This document shows positions 1-11,317 of a stretch of DNA of 64,000 nucleotides, one piece after another. The DNA is from Craterostigma plantagineum. Lineage: Eukaryota; Streptophyta; Magnoliopsida; Lamiales; Linderniaceae. The translations under genes and the position numbers were made by a program. The stretch covers positions 30,916,501-30,980,500 of the forward strand of contig JAPQWV010000002.1 in assembly GCA_027422505.1 (NCBI GenBank), read 5' to 3'. The notes beneath the pieces were generated by a model. That model was given only the letters and a program-made list of their open reading frames with translations, did no database searches and had not been told where the DNA came from. The first letter of the stretch is position 1. Every line of letters starts with the position of its first letter.

Positions 1-512
1 GGCTTTTATTTATCTTTTGTTGGGGTTTGCGTGTGATTTGGATCTTTTGTTAGAACGAGTAATAAGAGAGAGGAAGGGTGAATGGGGGAAGGGAAGATGG
101 CTTGTAATTAGCAGTAGTTTAAGGGAAGTGATTTTAGTTCGTAGTCAAATTTTTTTTAAAAAAAATGTTGTGTAATAAAGTGTTTATTGTTGAGTTGATT
201 TTGTTTCCCCATTAATTTGCTTATATGTGTGTCTGTGTCTTCGGCAGCAGATACTATTTTTATTGGATTGTTACGAAAATTAAGAGAAATAATGATGAAT
301 ATGATAAGTGCTATTTCCTTCCCACGTCCGTTATAACAATTGTATTTTGCAGTCTTTTCCCAAACCATTGGTCTAACAATTATATATTTAATTTCAGCAC
401 AACTAATGACCACATAACCTGAAGCCCGAGCATTGCAAATTGCGAGGAGTGTGCTATCATATTTTAGTTTTATATATTTATTCCGCGATGGTCACATCTA
501 TGCTGATTTAAT
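1..512. other. Unassigned AT-rich left edge
   Basis: No gene is supported here. Short open frames exist on both strands but lack family features or believable splice context. The first 150 bases could be a UTR of a gene lying off the left edge; that is a guess. Confidence 0.4.
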
Positions 513-521
513 TTAATTTAT

Positions 522-1586
522 GGGAAATTCCCACTGGTACTCTCGAGGTTTCGAGTTTTCCCGCTGGTACCCAAAATTTCTTTCGATTCCCTCTGGTACC
601 CTCGGGGTTTCGACTTTTTCCCATTGCTACCCAAAACTGAATTTAAATACTTAAAATAATCAGAAATTCAAAAATAAAATATTTTTTATTACAAAAATAG
701 TTTAATTATAAAAAAGTATATAGTTGGGTAAAATTATAAAAATATTTTTAAAAATATGTTTCAAAATATATAAAATAATCATAAATTCAAAAATAAAATA
801 TTTTTTATTAAAAAATAATTTTTATTATAAAAAATACTAAAAAATTAAATATGCAAAAATCTATAATTAAATTCGCGAAAAATAAAAATATCAACAGAAC
901 AAACACAATCCAAAGAAATCATAAAACAAAAGCGAGAAGAACAGCGAAACACAAAAAAGAAAAGGAGAAAAAAAGACACTAGGAACTTATAAACTAAATA
1001 TGCGATGGTTCCTCCCCCTTCCTCACGAAGCGGTGAAGACGGATGGGGGAGGTGGGCTTGTTACTTGAATCTGGATCTCATAGGTAAAGAAATTTCTAAA
1101 ATGGCGGTTGGTTGTTTTTTGGGCAGAGTGGCGGCGCTTGGCTTGGCTAGTTAAAATTAATCAACTATTTTTCGATTATGTTTTTAGATTTTTTGCATAT
1201 AGTGTTATTTTTTATAATTAATTTTTCGATTATTTGCATATTAATTTTAGATTTTTTGCATTTTTAATTCTTTAGTTTATATACTACTAAAATTATTTTT
1301 TTAATAAAAATATTATATTTTCGAATTTATGATTATTTTAAATATTTCGGAAAATATTTTTATTTATATAATTTTTCCCAACTATATACTATTTTTCTAT
1401 AATTAAATTGTTTTTTAATTAAAAATATTTTATTTTTGAATTTCTGATTATTTTAAGTATTTTAAATCCAGTTTAGGGTACCAACGGGAAAAAGTCAAAA
1501 CCTCGGGGGTAGCAGAGGGAATCGAAAAAAACTTTGGGTACCAACGGAAAAACTTGAAACCTCGAGAGTACCAGTGGGAATTTCCC
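522..1586. mobile_element. Long-TIR non-autonomous Mutator-like (MULE) element
   Basis: The element begins GGGAAATTCCC and ends GGGAATTTCCC, its inverse. The left arm (about 522-890) and the right arm (about 1220-1586) pair as imperfect inverted repeats of roughly 360 bp, including the GGTACC-rich outer 115 bp. It is flanked by a perfect 9-bp direct repeat, TTAATTTAT, at 513-521 and 1587-1595. Long terminal inverted repeats plus a 9-bp target duplication are the hallmark of Mutator-like elements. The central 330 bp (890-1220) shows no transposase frame, so it would need transposase in trans. Confidence 0.8.
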
Positions 1587-1788
1587 TTAATTTATTGTCT
1601 TATATATAACCCTAGAGTAGGGTTTTTCCGAGTTACGGTACTATGTTAAATAGCCCACTCCACCGTAGAAGCTTAAGCCTCCAGAGATCATATATTAATA
1701 TAAGCTTACTCAAAATACATTTATTCGTCTCTATTACATAACATGGCCATCACCTTTAGCTCAAGCACAGCATAATAGAAGCATCAAA

Positions 1789-1968
1789 TCATGCAATAAT
1801 AATGTCATCCTTTTGAGGTTTGCAGCAGCAAATTCCAGTGTCCTTATTACAACCGCAGCTCAGCTGTTGCGAGAAAAAGTCGCAAACGCTTACGCAGTCT
1901 TCGTCGACGGCGCAGTACTTCATTTTTGTAATGCCGTGTTCTCTTTCCGCACGCACTGATCCACTCTC

Positions 1969-2014
<46 letters not shown>

Positions 2015-2036
2015 AAGAAAAAGATTATATATATAT

Positions 2037-2071
<35 letters not shown>

Positions 2072-2139
2072 TGACCTTGTGGGGCGAAGGATAAGAGGGC
2101 AATGAGTGCCATTAGAAGGAGAGCTTGTCTTCCCTGCAT
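1789..2139 (-). CDS. Small secreted cysteine-rich (defensin-like) peptide
   Basis: Two exons: 2139-2076 codes a start methionine and a hydrophobic signal peptide (QALLLMALIALLSFAP), and the second runs to a stop at 1789. The acceptor is either at 1967 or at 1955; both keep frame and differ by four residues. The mature part has eight cysteines spaced C-x5-C-x3-C-x8-C-x-C-x6-CCC, followed by an acidic hydrophobic tail. Signal peptide exon plus one short cysteine-rich exon is the usual structure of plant LCR/defensin-like genes, but I cannot place it in a named subgroup and the triple CCC is not a classic defensin spacing. The intron is almost entirely microsatellite. Expression and secretion are inferred. 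Confidence 0.65.
1975..2070. repeat. (TA)n and (GA)n microsatellites
   Basis: An alternating TA tract at about 1975-2011 and a GA tract at about 2037-2070 make up most of the intron of the cysteine-rich peptide gene. Length variation here would change intron size only. Confidence 0.9.
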
Positions 2140-2200
2140 GGCTTTGCAATTGCAGTCTTTTGTGTTGTTTGTGTGCTTGTTTCTCCCCAACAATGTTGTG

Positions 2201-2209
2201 CTTTTTATA
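2201..2209 (-). promoter_or_regulatory. Probable TATA box of the cysteine-rich peptide gene
   Basis: TATAAAAAG on the minus strand lies about 65 bp upstream of the ATG at 2139, a normal distance for a plant core promoter with a short leader. Confidence 0.5.
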
Positions 2210-2683
2210 GGTGTTAGAAAACGAATTCATTCATAAGTTCTTGCTTTTGTATGAAAGTGAGAAGATTTATGTCGGAATTGCGAATGTGGTTAAAATGAAA
2301 AAAAAAAATGAGATGTGGCCATTAATGTGGCAAGATATCATATCAAAGTAGATGGATGTGCTTATTATTTGCAGTATTTGCTAAATCGCGCTGGTTGATA
2401 GTGGGCCTAAGTAAGCCCAATTAATAAAGATACCGCCAGCCCAAATGACAAAAGCCCAACCCAATAATAGATGCCAGCGCAGCCCAAAATGACAGCAAAA
2501 TATAGATGTACTACTCATTCATACTCTTTTATAAAGAGCGTACAGTATATCAAAGCGGTCAATGTCGGTCAATTGATCAATCTGATTCTTATACATAAAT
2601 TAACGTTAAAAAATAAAGATAACTTCTTAAACCACGTTACCTTAATTTATAATAACTATGTCATTCTATTTATACTACTTGTT
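2210..2683. other. Intergenic, upstream of the cysteine-rich gene
   Basis: AT-rich sequence between the peptide gene promoter and the retrotransposon target site. No coding signal was recognised. Removing the retrotransposon joins this stretch directly to 7875 onward. Confidence 0.5.
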
Positions 2684-2688
2684 AAAAT

Positions 2689-3121
2689 TGATAGACTAGT
2701 AGGTTGAGTGGGTTGGTGAACCAACCCATCTCACCTACTCTATTAATAATATAATATTAATATATATATTATAATAGCTATTAGAGGAGCATCTTGCCTA
2801 TAAATAGGCTACGAGGCTTAGCTATAAAACACACCAACACCAAAACCAATAGAGAAAGAAAATAGAGAGAGGAAAGAAATAGAGGGTAGAGGAAAAATTG
2901 AGGGTTTGTTCGGTATTTGCTCCAACTATAAAGAGAGATAGTGTGTGTTTTCTCCTTTATAGATTGAGAGGTTGTAACCCCTGTTTTTACCCCAGTAATA
3001 AATTTCTACCTCGCCCGTGGTTTTTTACCCCAAGTTGAAAAGGGGTTTTCCACGTAAATTCCTGTGTTCCATTTATCCTCACAGTCATTTCCAATTTCGT
3101 TTAGCTGTCCATTTCGCAACA
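2689..3121 (+). repeat. 5' LTR of the copia element
   Basis: 433 bp, TG...CA ends. TATAAATA at 2799-2806 is a likely promoter TATA for the genomic transcript. Confidence 0.95.
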
Positions 3122-3123
3122 AG

Positions 3124-3136
3124 TGGTATCAGAGCC
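3124..3136 (+). other. Primer-binding site (initiator tRNA-Met)
   Basis: TGGTATCAGAGCC lies two bases after the 5' LTR. This is the usual plant copia primer site, complementary to the 3' end of initiator methionine tRNA. Confidence 0.9.
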
Positions 3137-3452
3137 AGCCCTGATTGATATTCCGATTATGCTCTGTGGTTGCAGCTTTGTCTGATCTTCCACATCAGAA
3201 AGGATATCGAAAAGGTTTATCGTTACGGAAGAGTTTTTTGGCAAGTCGTGGTAATAGACTGTGTAAGTAAGTTCTGTCTAGGTGGCTGGTGCCAAGCGGG
3301 ACACATAGTGACCCCACCAGATCTCATCTGGGAATTTACTTAGAAGGGTAATTTTGTCTTGAAAGCTGGTCGCTACCCTTTCTGCAAATTATCTGATCAG
3401 TACTATTTGACTGGACTGTTGAATTTCTCCGACGATAGCGACGTGGGAAAAA

Positions 3453-5891
3453 ATGGCAGCTAAAAATGAAATTGAGAAATTCAACGGGAGAAACTACTCA
3501 CTGTGGAAAATGAGGATTAAGGCAATTTTACTCAAAGAAAATTGTCTGGAGGCGATCACTGGCAGACCAATAACTATTACGAGTGATGCCAACTGGAGGA
3601 AGATGGACGGGAGGGCCATCGCCAATATTCATCTGGCATTAGCAGATGACATATTATCAAGCGTTGAAGAGAAAACTAGTGCGAAAGAAATCTGGGATCA
3701 TCTAGAGAAGCTGTATCAAGCCAAGTCACTCCACAGCCGAATTTTCTTGAAAAGAAAATTATACCATCTACGAATGAAAGAATCTTCTTCAATGACCGAG
3801 CACATCAACAAGTTGAATACTCTATTCTCTCAACTTAAAGACTTGGACTACAAAATAGAGCCAAGTGAACGTGCTGAGCTTCTGCTTCAAAGCCTGCCAG
3901 ACTCCTACGATCAACTCGTCATCAATCTGAGCAACAACCAAGCTGCGGGGAAACTTATCTTCGACAATATTGCAGCTGCGGTTCTCGAAGAAGAAAGTCG
4001 GCGCAATAACAAAGAAGACAAGTTGATAACGTCCCAACAAGCGGAAGCTTTGACAGTAACGAGGGCAAGATCAGGAGCACGTGGTCCAAACATGAATCGA
4101 AAACGGCCAAGACCCGGAGAGTCTGGTCCAAGTGGGAGTCAAAAGCGGCAAAACCTTGTTACCAAAAATAAGAAGGTTATAAAATGTTACCACTGTGGCA
4201 AGAAAGGTCATCTGAAGAAAGATTGTTGGGCTCTAAATAAAAATCCCAATGCCCAAGGAAACGTCGCCAACACTACCGATGATGGAATTGCCTTGGTGTG
4301 TGAAGCCGCAACCACTATCGCTGAAAATGGAAGATTCAACGACATGTGGCTCATGGACTCAGCAGCTACTTTCCACATGACCTCTCGAAGGGAATGGTTT
4401 CATCAATACGAGCCAGCCTTTGGAGGGTATGTCTACAGCTGCAATGACCAAGCACTGAAGATTGTCGGGGTCGGTACTATTCAAATAAAGATGTACGATG
4501 GCACTGTGCGTACCATCCATGCTGTCCGACATGTGGAGGGCTTGAAGAAAAATCTGTTGTCCGTGGGGCAACTTGATGATCTTGGTTTCAAAATTGAATT
4601 GGAGAACAAGATAATGAAGGTTTCCAAAGGAGCACTAGTGGTGATGAAGGGAGAAAAGATAACTGCAAATCTATACATGCTGAAGGGAGAGACTCTGCAA
4701 GAAGGGCAGGCATCCGTTGCCACGACAAGTTCAAATGAAAAGTCTACGATGACTTGGCACAAGAAACTTGGTCATATGTCTGAACAAGGCATGAAAATTC
4801 TTGCGCAAAAGAATCTACTTCCTGGTCTCACGACTGTGACGCTATCATTCTGCGAGCATTGTATTGTGAGCAAGCAGCATCGCCTGAAGTTCTCCACTTC
4901 AAATTCTAGAAGCAAAGGAATTCTAGAACTGATCCACTCTGATGTATGGCAAGCACCAGTTGCATCCCTGGGAGGAGCCAGCTACTTCGTAGCATTCATA
5001 GACGACTACTCCAGGAGATGCTGGGTGTACCCAATCAAGAAGAAGGATGACGTGCTCCCTACCTTCAAAACTTATAAGGCGCGAGTTGAACTTGAAACCG
5101 GAAGAAAGATCAAGTGTCTCCGGTCAGATAATGGAGGGGAATATATTGGCAAAGAATTCACTGAATTTTGCAAAGGTGCGGGCATCAGAAGACAGTTCAC
5201 CACGGCGTACACTCCACAACAGAATGGAGTGGCAGAGCGGTTGAATAGGACCCTGTTGGAAAGAACAAGGGCTATGTTGAGAACTGCGGGCCTGGAGAAG
5301 AAATTCTGGGCGGAAGCGGTCTGTACTGCCTGTTATGTGGTGAATCGGGCCCCATCTACTGCAATAGAGATGCGGACACCGATGGAAATGTGGACTGGTG
5401 CACCTGCAGATTATTCAAACCTCCATATATTTGGAAGTTCAACGTACGCGATGTATCACAACCAAGAAACGACAAAGTTGGATCCAAAGTCCAGGAAATG
5501 TTTGTTCTTGGGGTACGCTGAAGGAGTAAAGGGGTATCGCTTGTGGGATCTTACTGACCACAAAGTGATTATCAGCAGAGATGTTATCTTCTTGGAGGAT
5601 AGCGATCAAGAGCAATTCGATAATGATAGCAGTTCAAAAGGCGTGACAAAGACTACGCCGGTGAAAAGAAAATTGGAGCAATATAATTCTTCTGAAGCTG
5701 AACCGGAGCACGAAGAGCTCAACCCAGTCGAATCTGAAGTACCGGATCTCTGGCGGTCATCACGCGAACGTAGGCCGCCAAGTTGGCACTCAGATTATGA
5801 GATAGAGAGCAATCTTGCATACTGTTTTCTAACGGAGGATGGAGAGCCAACCACTTTCCAAGAAGCAAGAGGAAATGGAAGCTCTCTATAA
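3453..5891 (+). pseudogene. Copia Gag-protease-integrase part of a broken polyprotein
   Basis: A long 812-codon frame. It holds a copia Gag domain (about residues 1-210), a CCHC zinc knuckle (CYHCGKKGHLKKDC, about 244-257), an aspartic protease core near residue 301 reading D-S-A rather than the usual D-S-G, an HHCC integrase zinc finger and an integrase core with all three acidic residues visible (HSDVW, RSDNGGEY, NGVAERLNR). The frame then shifts: about 25 bases before its stop at 5889-5891 the sequence continues as reverse transcriptase only in another frame. It is therefore an intact-looking front half, but the copy is defective. Confidence 0.9.
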
Positions 5892-5904
5892 AAATAAGAC
5901 ATGA

Positions 5905-7366
5905 GAGTTGGTGCCATTACCGCAAGGAAGGAAACCCATTGGCAACAAATGGGTGTACAAAATCAAGCGGAATGGTGATGACCAGGTCGAGCGTTACCGT
6001 GCTAGACTGGTTGTAAAAGGATATGCTCAGAAAGAAGGGATTGACTTCAACGAAATTTTCTCACCGGTGGTACGACTTACAACAGTCAGGGTGGTCTTGT
6101 CAATGTGTGCTACATTCGACTTGCATCTTGAGCAGCTGGATGTAAAGACGGCCTTTCTCCATGGTGATCTGGATGAAGAAATATATATGCTTCAACCAGA
6201 AGGTTTCGAGGAACAAGGAAAAGAAGATCTGGTTTGCAGACTGATCAAATCTCTCTACGGGCTCAAACAAGCACCTCGATGCTGGTATAAGAGATTTGAC
6301 TCTTTCATAATGAGTCTTGGCTACAACAGGCTATATTCAGATCCTTGTGCATATTTCAAGAGATTTGGCGATGACGATTTCATCATGTTGCTGTTGTACG
6401 TCGACGATATGCTGGTGGCAGGACCCAACAAAGGTCGTATCGCCGACTTAAAGACTCAACTGGCTAGTGAATTCGAAATGAAGGACTTGGGACCGGCAAA
6501 CAAAATCCTTGGCGTGCAAATATCTCGAGACAGAAGCAAGCGGAAGATTTGGCTTTCCCAAAAGAATTATTTGAAGAAAATTCTGCGAAGGTTCAACATG
6601 CAATATAGTAAGCCAATATCTACCCCTCTTGCTACTAATTTCAAGCTATCCTCTGAGATGTGTCCTACTGATGAAGACGAGAGGATAGAAATGTCTCGAC
6701 TGCCATATGCATCGGCAGTAGGAAGTCTAATGTTCGCAATGATCTATACCAGACCAGACATTGCCCATGCAGTGGGAGTTGTTAGCTGATACATGTCCAA
6801 CCCTGGCCGGGAGCACTGGAGTGCTGTTAAGAGGATTCTCAGATATATCAAAGGAACCTCAGATCTTGCCTTATGTTACGGAGGTACAGATTTTACTGTC
6901 CATGGTTTTGTTGATGCAGATTATGCAGGTGAACTTGATAAAAGCAGATCCACAACCGGATATGTGTTTAATCTTGCTGGCGGTGCTGTAAGCTGGGTTT
7001 CCAAACTGCAGTCCATTGTTGTAACGTCAACAACGGAAGCAGAATATGTGGCAGCTACGCAAGCCAGTAAAGAGGCAATATGGTTGAAGATGTTGCTGGA
7101 AGAACTCGGCCACAAACAGGAGAATATTGTTCTCTATTGTGATAGCCAGAGTGCGTTGCATCTTGCAAGGAATCCAGCATATCATTCAAAGAACCAAACA
7201 CATCCGGGTGCAATACCATTTTGTTCGTGAACAAGTGGAAGCGGGGACTGTGGACATGCAAAAAGTTCACACTGCGGATAATCTAGCAGACTACATGACC
7301 AAAGCAATTCCTGTGGACAAGTTTATATGGTGTCGTTCAGCCTGTGGATTGACAGAATCGAAGTAA
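5905..7366 (+). pseudogene. Copia reverse transcriptase-RNase H part, interrupted
   Basis: Continuation of the copia polyprotein. The reverse transcriptase catalytic motif YVDDM is at about 6397-6411. RNase H shows DADYAG, TEAEY and DSQSA. Three lesions are visible. A TGA at 5902-5904 sits where copia proteins normally have tryptophan. A TGA at 6787-6789 sits where an arginine CGA codon would be expected. A one-base frame change near 7189 means the C-terminal part is read in the third frame to a stop at 7366. Both stops fit C-to-T changes on one strand or the other, as expected from deamination of methylated cytosine. Confidence 0.88.
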
Positions 7367-7425
7367 CATGAAAAGGCGAGCTAGAAGAATGGTGTGAAGA
7401 TCCGATTGGACACAGTCAAATCTTC

Positions 7426-7436
7426 AAGTGGGAGAT
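7426..7436 (+). other. Polypurine tract
   Basis: Purine-rich AAGTGGGAGAT directly before the 3' LTR is the plus-strand primer site expected at this position. Confidence 0.8.
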
Positions 7437-7869
7437 TGATAGACTAGTAGGTTGAGTGGGTTGGTGAACCAACCCATCTCACCTACTCTATTAATAATAT
7501 AATATTAATATATATATTATAATAGCTATTAGAGGAGCATCTTGCCTATAAATAGGCTACGAGGCTTAGCTATAAAACACACCAACACCAAAACCAATAG
7601 AGAAAGAAAATAGAGAGAGGAAAGAAATAGAGGGTAGAGGAAAAATTGAGGGTTTGTTCGGTATTTGCTCCAACTATAAAGAGAGATAGTGTGTGTTTTC
7701 TCCTTTATAGATTGAGAGGTTGTAACCCCTGTTTTTACCCCAGTAATAAATTTCTACCTCGCCCGTGGTTTTTTACCCCAAGTTGAAAAGGGGTTTTCCA
7801 CGTAAATTCCTGTGTTCCATTTATCCTCACAGTCATTTCCAATTTCGTTTAGCTGTCCATTTCGCAACA
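7437..7869 (+). repeat. 3' LTR of the copia element
   Basis: 433 bp, same ends and length as the 5' LTR, with no difference seen by eye. Confidence 0.95.
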
Positions 7870-7874
7870 AAAAT

Positions 7875-8208
7875 CAACCACTAATAATTTCTTTTCTTTC
7901 TTGAATATACACGTAATAATTTCTTTTCTTTCTTGAGTATACACGTAGTATACGTAGTATGTGCTAAAAATACTAGTTGTGATAATGATCTTGTGATCAT
8001 ATATTAAGAAAATAAAACTTAACGGAATACTAAAATCATGCCACAATCTCAATTACATATCTGCAAGTAGGCTTAAAGATCAATCCTCGAACAAGATATA
8101 TATAGAAAAGAAAATGACCAGTCATCAAAGAAGGAAAAGATAGCAGCAGAACAATCCATATCAAAATCTTAAGAGTTTGAACATAATGGAGCAATTAAAA
8201 AGAAATTA
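7875..8208. other. Intergenic, 3' flank of the NUP1-like gene
   Basis: AT-rich sequence between the retrotransposon target site and the nucleoporin stop codon; it probably includes the 3' UTR of the minus-strand gene. It contains a short direct repeat of TAATAATTTCTTTTCTTTC near 7880-7930. Confidence 0.5.
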
Positions 8209-11200
8209 CTAATAGCAGATCCCATCTTTCTTAAGGGAACCAAAAGCAAGCCTATGATTCTTTTCAGACCCAAAACTAAATTTGATGTCAGAATCATCTT
8301 CAGTCGCAGAATTACTAACAGATGGGAAGGAGAAAACAAGGCGTGGAGTCGATCTGTTTTCCCCAAAACTGTAAGCAATACTCTGTTCGAGCGATGGCTG
8401 AGATGCAGCCATGGGCGGCGATGAAGATGATGATGGTGCAATAGAAGGCGTTGGTGGTTCTGCGCTGACGCCCGAAGAAGAAGTGAAAACAGGGAAGGAA
8501 AAGCCCGGCCCGTTGTTTGCTGCACGAAACTCGGGCTTGTGTATTGAAATTGATGGCAGTGAAGGTCTGTTTCCATGGCTATTCTTGGGAAAGGTATTTG
8601 AATCCTCTCTGTTACTTTGGTTGGATTTGAATGAATTAAAGATTGATGGAGTCATTCCATTAACAGTTCCGGCCATGGAAGCATTCTGCAAAAGGGTTTC
8701 GCCGATTTAGTCTAACTAAAGGAAGTTGAATCCAAGAGTACATTTAAACGTTATTGAAAGAATTGCAGAATCTACGAGGATAGTATATTGAATAAGTACC
8801 TCTAGCAAGTTCTTTGATGCAGAATCAGAAGCCCACTTAGGACCAAAAGGCGGGAGCGCATTTACACCCAATATAGAACTTGGACTAGAAAAAATTGTAC
8901 TAGAAGTTTTAGAATTCCCGTCGACTGCATCTTTAGCCTCTGATATGCCTTTGCTACGATCAATCAGATAATTGGATTTGCTGCTACTTTTCTCCATTCC
9001 AAAGTTATGGCCAGCTGTAGTGATCTTATCAGAATGTGGTTTACTGAAATTTTCCTCAAGCATTGCATCACTTTCCTGGGGACGAGGAGTTCTTTTCCAT
9101 GGAGTGGCAAATCCCAACTCAGCTTCTTTATCTTTTGGCGTGGGCTTGGTTCTATCAAGGTGTTCTAATATTTTCCGAACTGCCTCATTAGAGGATAAAT
9201 TCGAATTCGGATTATTCTTATCAGACGAATCTGATGCAACGTGGCCCGATAAATATTTAGAACTACCACTCGTTTCGCCAGTTTCGAAATTCTTCACTGA
9301 ACTAGGCAAAATCACTCCTGAGGATTTTGGTTTGACTGTATTTGAGTGAACATTTTTAGGTGAGCTGAGGAGAATAGATCCTCTAGGGCGGACTTCAGAA
9401 GCAAACTTGTTTCGAATTCGGCGAATAGGGCCCACAGAACCAAAGACATCAACAGTTTCAGCTGTTGACCTTGCCTGAAAATCCATTTCCATATAAGTCA
9501 CTAGGAGAAAATTCAATAATTCAAAACTATCAACTATCTGATGGCATCAATACTTTAACAATAATTAGCAAACCTGTCCAGAAACTGGTGTTTGAGGTTG
9601 GTGGAAGGGAGTTGAAGGACTTGCATATGCACTGTCAGCTCGCAACTGAATCATCGGAAACAGAAAAAATAAAGATGAGATTATTAATTCTCAAAACAAC
9701 TACTTTACTAGTAATGAGTTCGCATACCCTGGAGGTGGTCTTCGGCAATATGCTTCGGGAATAAGGTGTTCGAGGAAAATCATGAAGTCTATTCCTCCCT
9801 GTTTGGCTAAGTGGAGTTGCATACCCAAAACGGCGATCAGGCAACATGGCTCCCGGCCAACATATGGACGGCTTAGGAGAAGGTGGTGGCAAAAGTTCTC
9901 TTCTTGCAAATTCCTGTACATGGTTTTCAGCATTTGATGCAAAACCCTGAAGATCTTGGCCTCCTTCAGAGGCTCGACCAGCCATATATGCACGAGCAAT
10001 ATCAATTGGAGAAGCACTAACTCCAGCTGGAACCTTCTGAAAATTGTTCCATGACATATATTACAAGACAATCTCATTTATTTCAGGAATATTATACTCA
10101 AGAGACACTAACTTTGAATACTTGAAGAGAATATCAAGAAGAAAAAATTAACATCTCTATTTACGTGTGGAATAGAAAGAGCCACTCTATCAGCACTGTG
10201 TTGTTTGTCTTCGCTCGATCTTGCCAGGATTTCATGCCTTCCTAAGACCAATGCGGTCTCAGTAGCAGCGCCATTGTGTATTTGCTTTTCACCCTCGCTG
10301 GCTGCTCTCGAATTCAGTATCTCCAGCAAATGGTTGATTTCCTCCCTGAATTAACACAAAAATCAAACGGAGATCTTCATAGAAATCAGCATAATGATAT
10401 AGCCCTAAAAAATCTTGCTTAACATATCACCCTAAAGTATAGGTCAGTATAAAATTCACTTGTGCTCGTTTGGTTGACTGGTTTATATTTAGGAGGGTTT
10501 AAATAAGTAAGAGTTTATATAAAACAAATTAATGGGTATAAATAAAATGTGTGCTTGGTTAGTGGGTTTAAATAAACACATGTGAGGGGTGTGTTTATTT
10601 AAACCCGTCTGCATGGGTTTAGAGTAGTTTTATATAAACCCATGGTTTAGATAAACCTGCGAACCAAACACACGAAGATATTATAAACCCACCTTTAAAA
10701 TACTTAAACCCTCCAACCAAACAAGCACTTTACATGCCACCAACATTACATCCCCACCAACAGAATGTCAACAAATACATCCCCACCAACAGAATATGTT
10801 CTATTCCTTCCTTAGATCCACTAACTAGACATGCCAGACGCAGATAATCTGAAAAATTACACGCAACACTCAGTAATACCTATATTGCATCAACCCTAAG
10901 AAAGACAATGATAGATCATACATTGACATCAAATACACCAATTATGCCCCTTAAGAGTACACGATTCTCAGTGAATACAACTACGAGGAAAAGGGAAAAT
11001 AAAAACACAAGAGAGGGCATATGTTCTTCCAACCTTTACAAACAGTTTGCCGACTTATTCTATTCTGCAACGCCTACCCTAGTTGGATATCGCGACCCAG
11101 AAAAAGTACCAAGGTTGAAATAACATCTCTAAAACACAATTCAAAAGCCTTACTACAACACCGAACAACAAAAACTGGCAACCCACAGCTTAGGGAAAAA

Positions 11201-11317
11201 AATATGCGAAATACCCCATTACCTAGAAAAGGTGTTTCCTTTAATCAATTCTTCAATTCTACGAAAATCGGAATCATAACGAATGTCACCACGCTGCTGC
11301 TCCCCAGATCCAGACAT
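8209..11317 (-). CDS. NUP1: NUP1/NUP136-like nucleoporin, shortened
   Basis: Exons on the minus strand: 11323-11223 (ATG at 11317), 10345-10165, 10036-9728, 9645-9574, 9474-8800, 8685-8209; phase is kept throughout and gives 602 residues. NUP1/NUP136 is a plant nuclear-basket nucleoporin working in mRNA export and nuclear shape. Family marks are a helical segment (RRIEELIKGNTFSREEINHL), the SPIDIARAYM segment, an RTPYSR motif, GFATPWKR and Ser-rich sequence with a few FSF/FG sites near the end. It lacks the usual N-terminal leader and the long FxFG-repeat tail, since known family members exceed 1,000 residues. A further upstream exon near 11470-11510 is possible because the frame stays open past the ATG. 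It may be a short paralogue or a truncated duplicate; all splice sites are canonical and no internal stop was seen. Confidence 0.75.
10462..10728. mobile_element. MITE family 3, copy in a NUP1-like intron
   Basis: About 267 bp with ends GTGCTCGTTTGGTTG and CAACCAAACAAGCAC, which are inverted repeats. It is full of TTTAAA and CCCATGG-like palindromes. A second copy lies at 42831-43100. The target duplication is not clear, so the superfamily is not assigned. Confidence 0.7.

Larger units (their letters stand above)
2689..7869 (+). mobile_element. Ty1/copia LTR retrotransposon, coding-defective
   Basis: A 5,181-bp element flanked by the 5-bp direct repeat AAAAT (2684-2688 and 7870-7874). Both LTRs are 433 bp, start TG and end CA. 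Domain order is Gag, protease, integrase, reverse transcriptase, RNase H, which defines Ty1/copia rather than Ty3/gypsy. I saw no mismatch between the two LTRs when reading them side by side, which implies recent insertion. The coding region nonetheless has at least two frame changes and two in-frame stops, so this copy cannot make its own polyprotein. Confidence 0.95.

Noticed and set aside
2471..2707. 78-codon open frame before the copia element
   Set aside because: It runs into the LTR and shows no family feature.
3822..5244. Short frames inside the copia Gag-integrase region
   Set aside because: They are out-of-frame shadows of the 812-codon frame.
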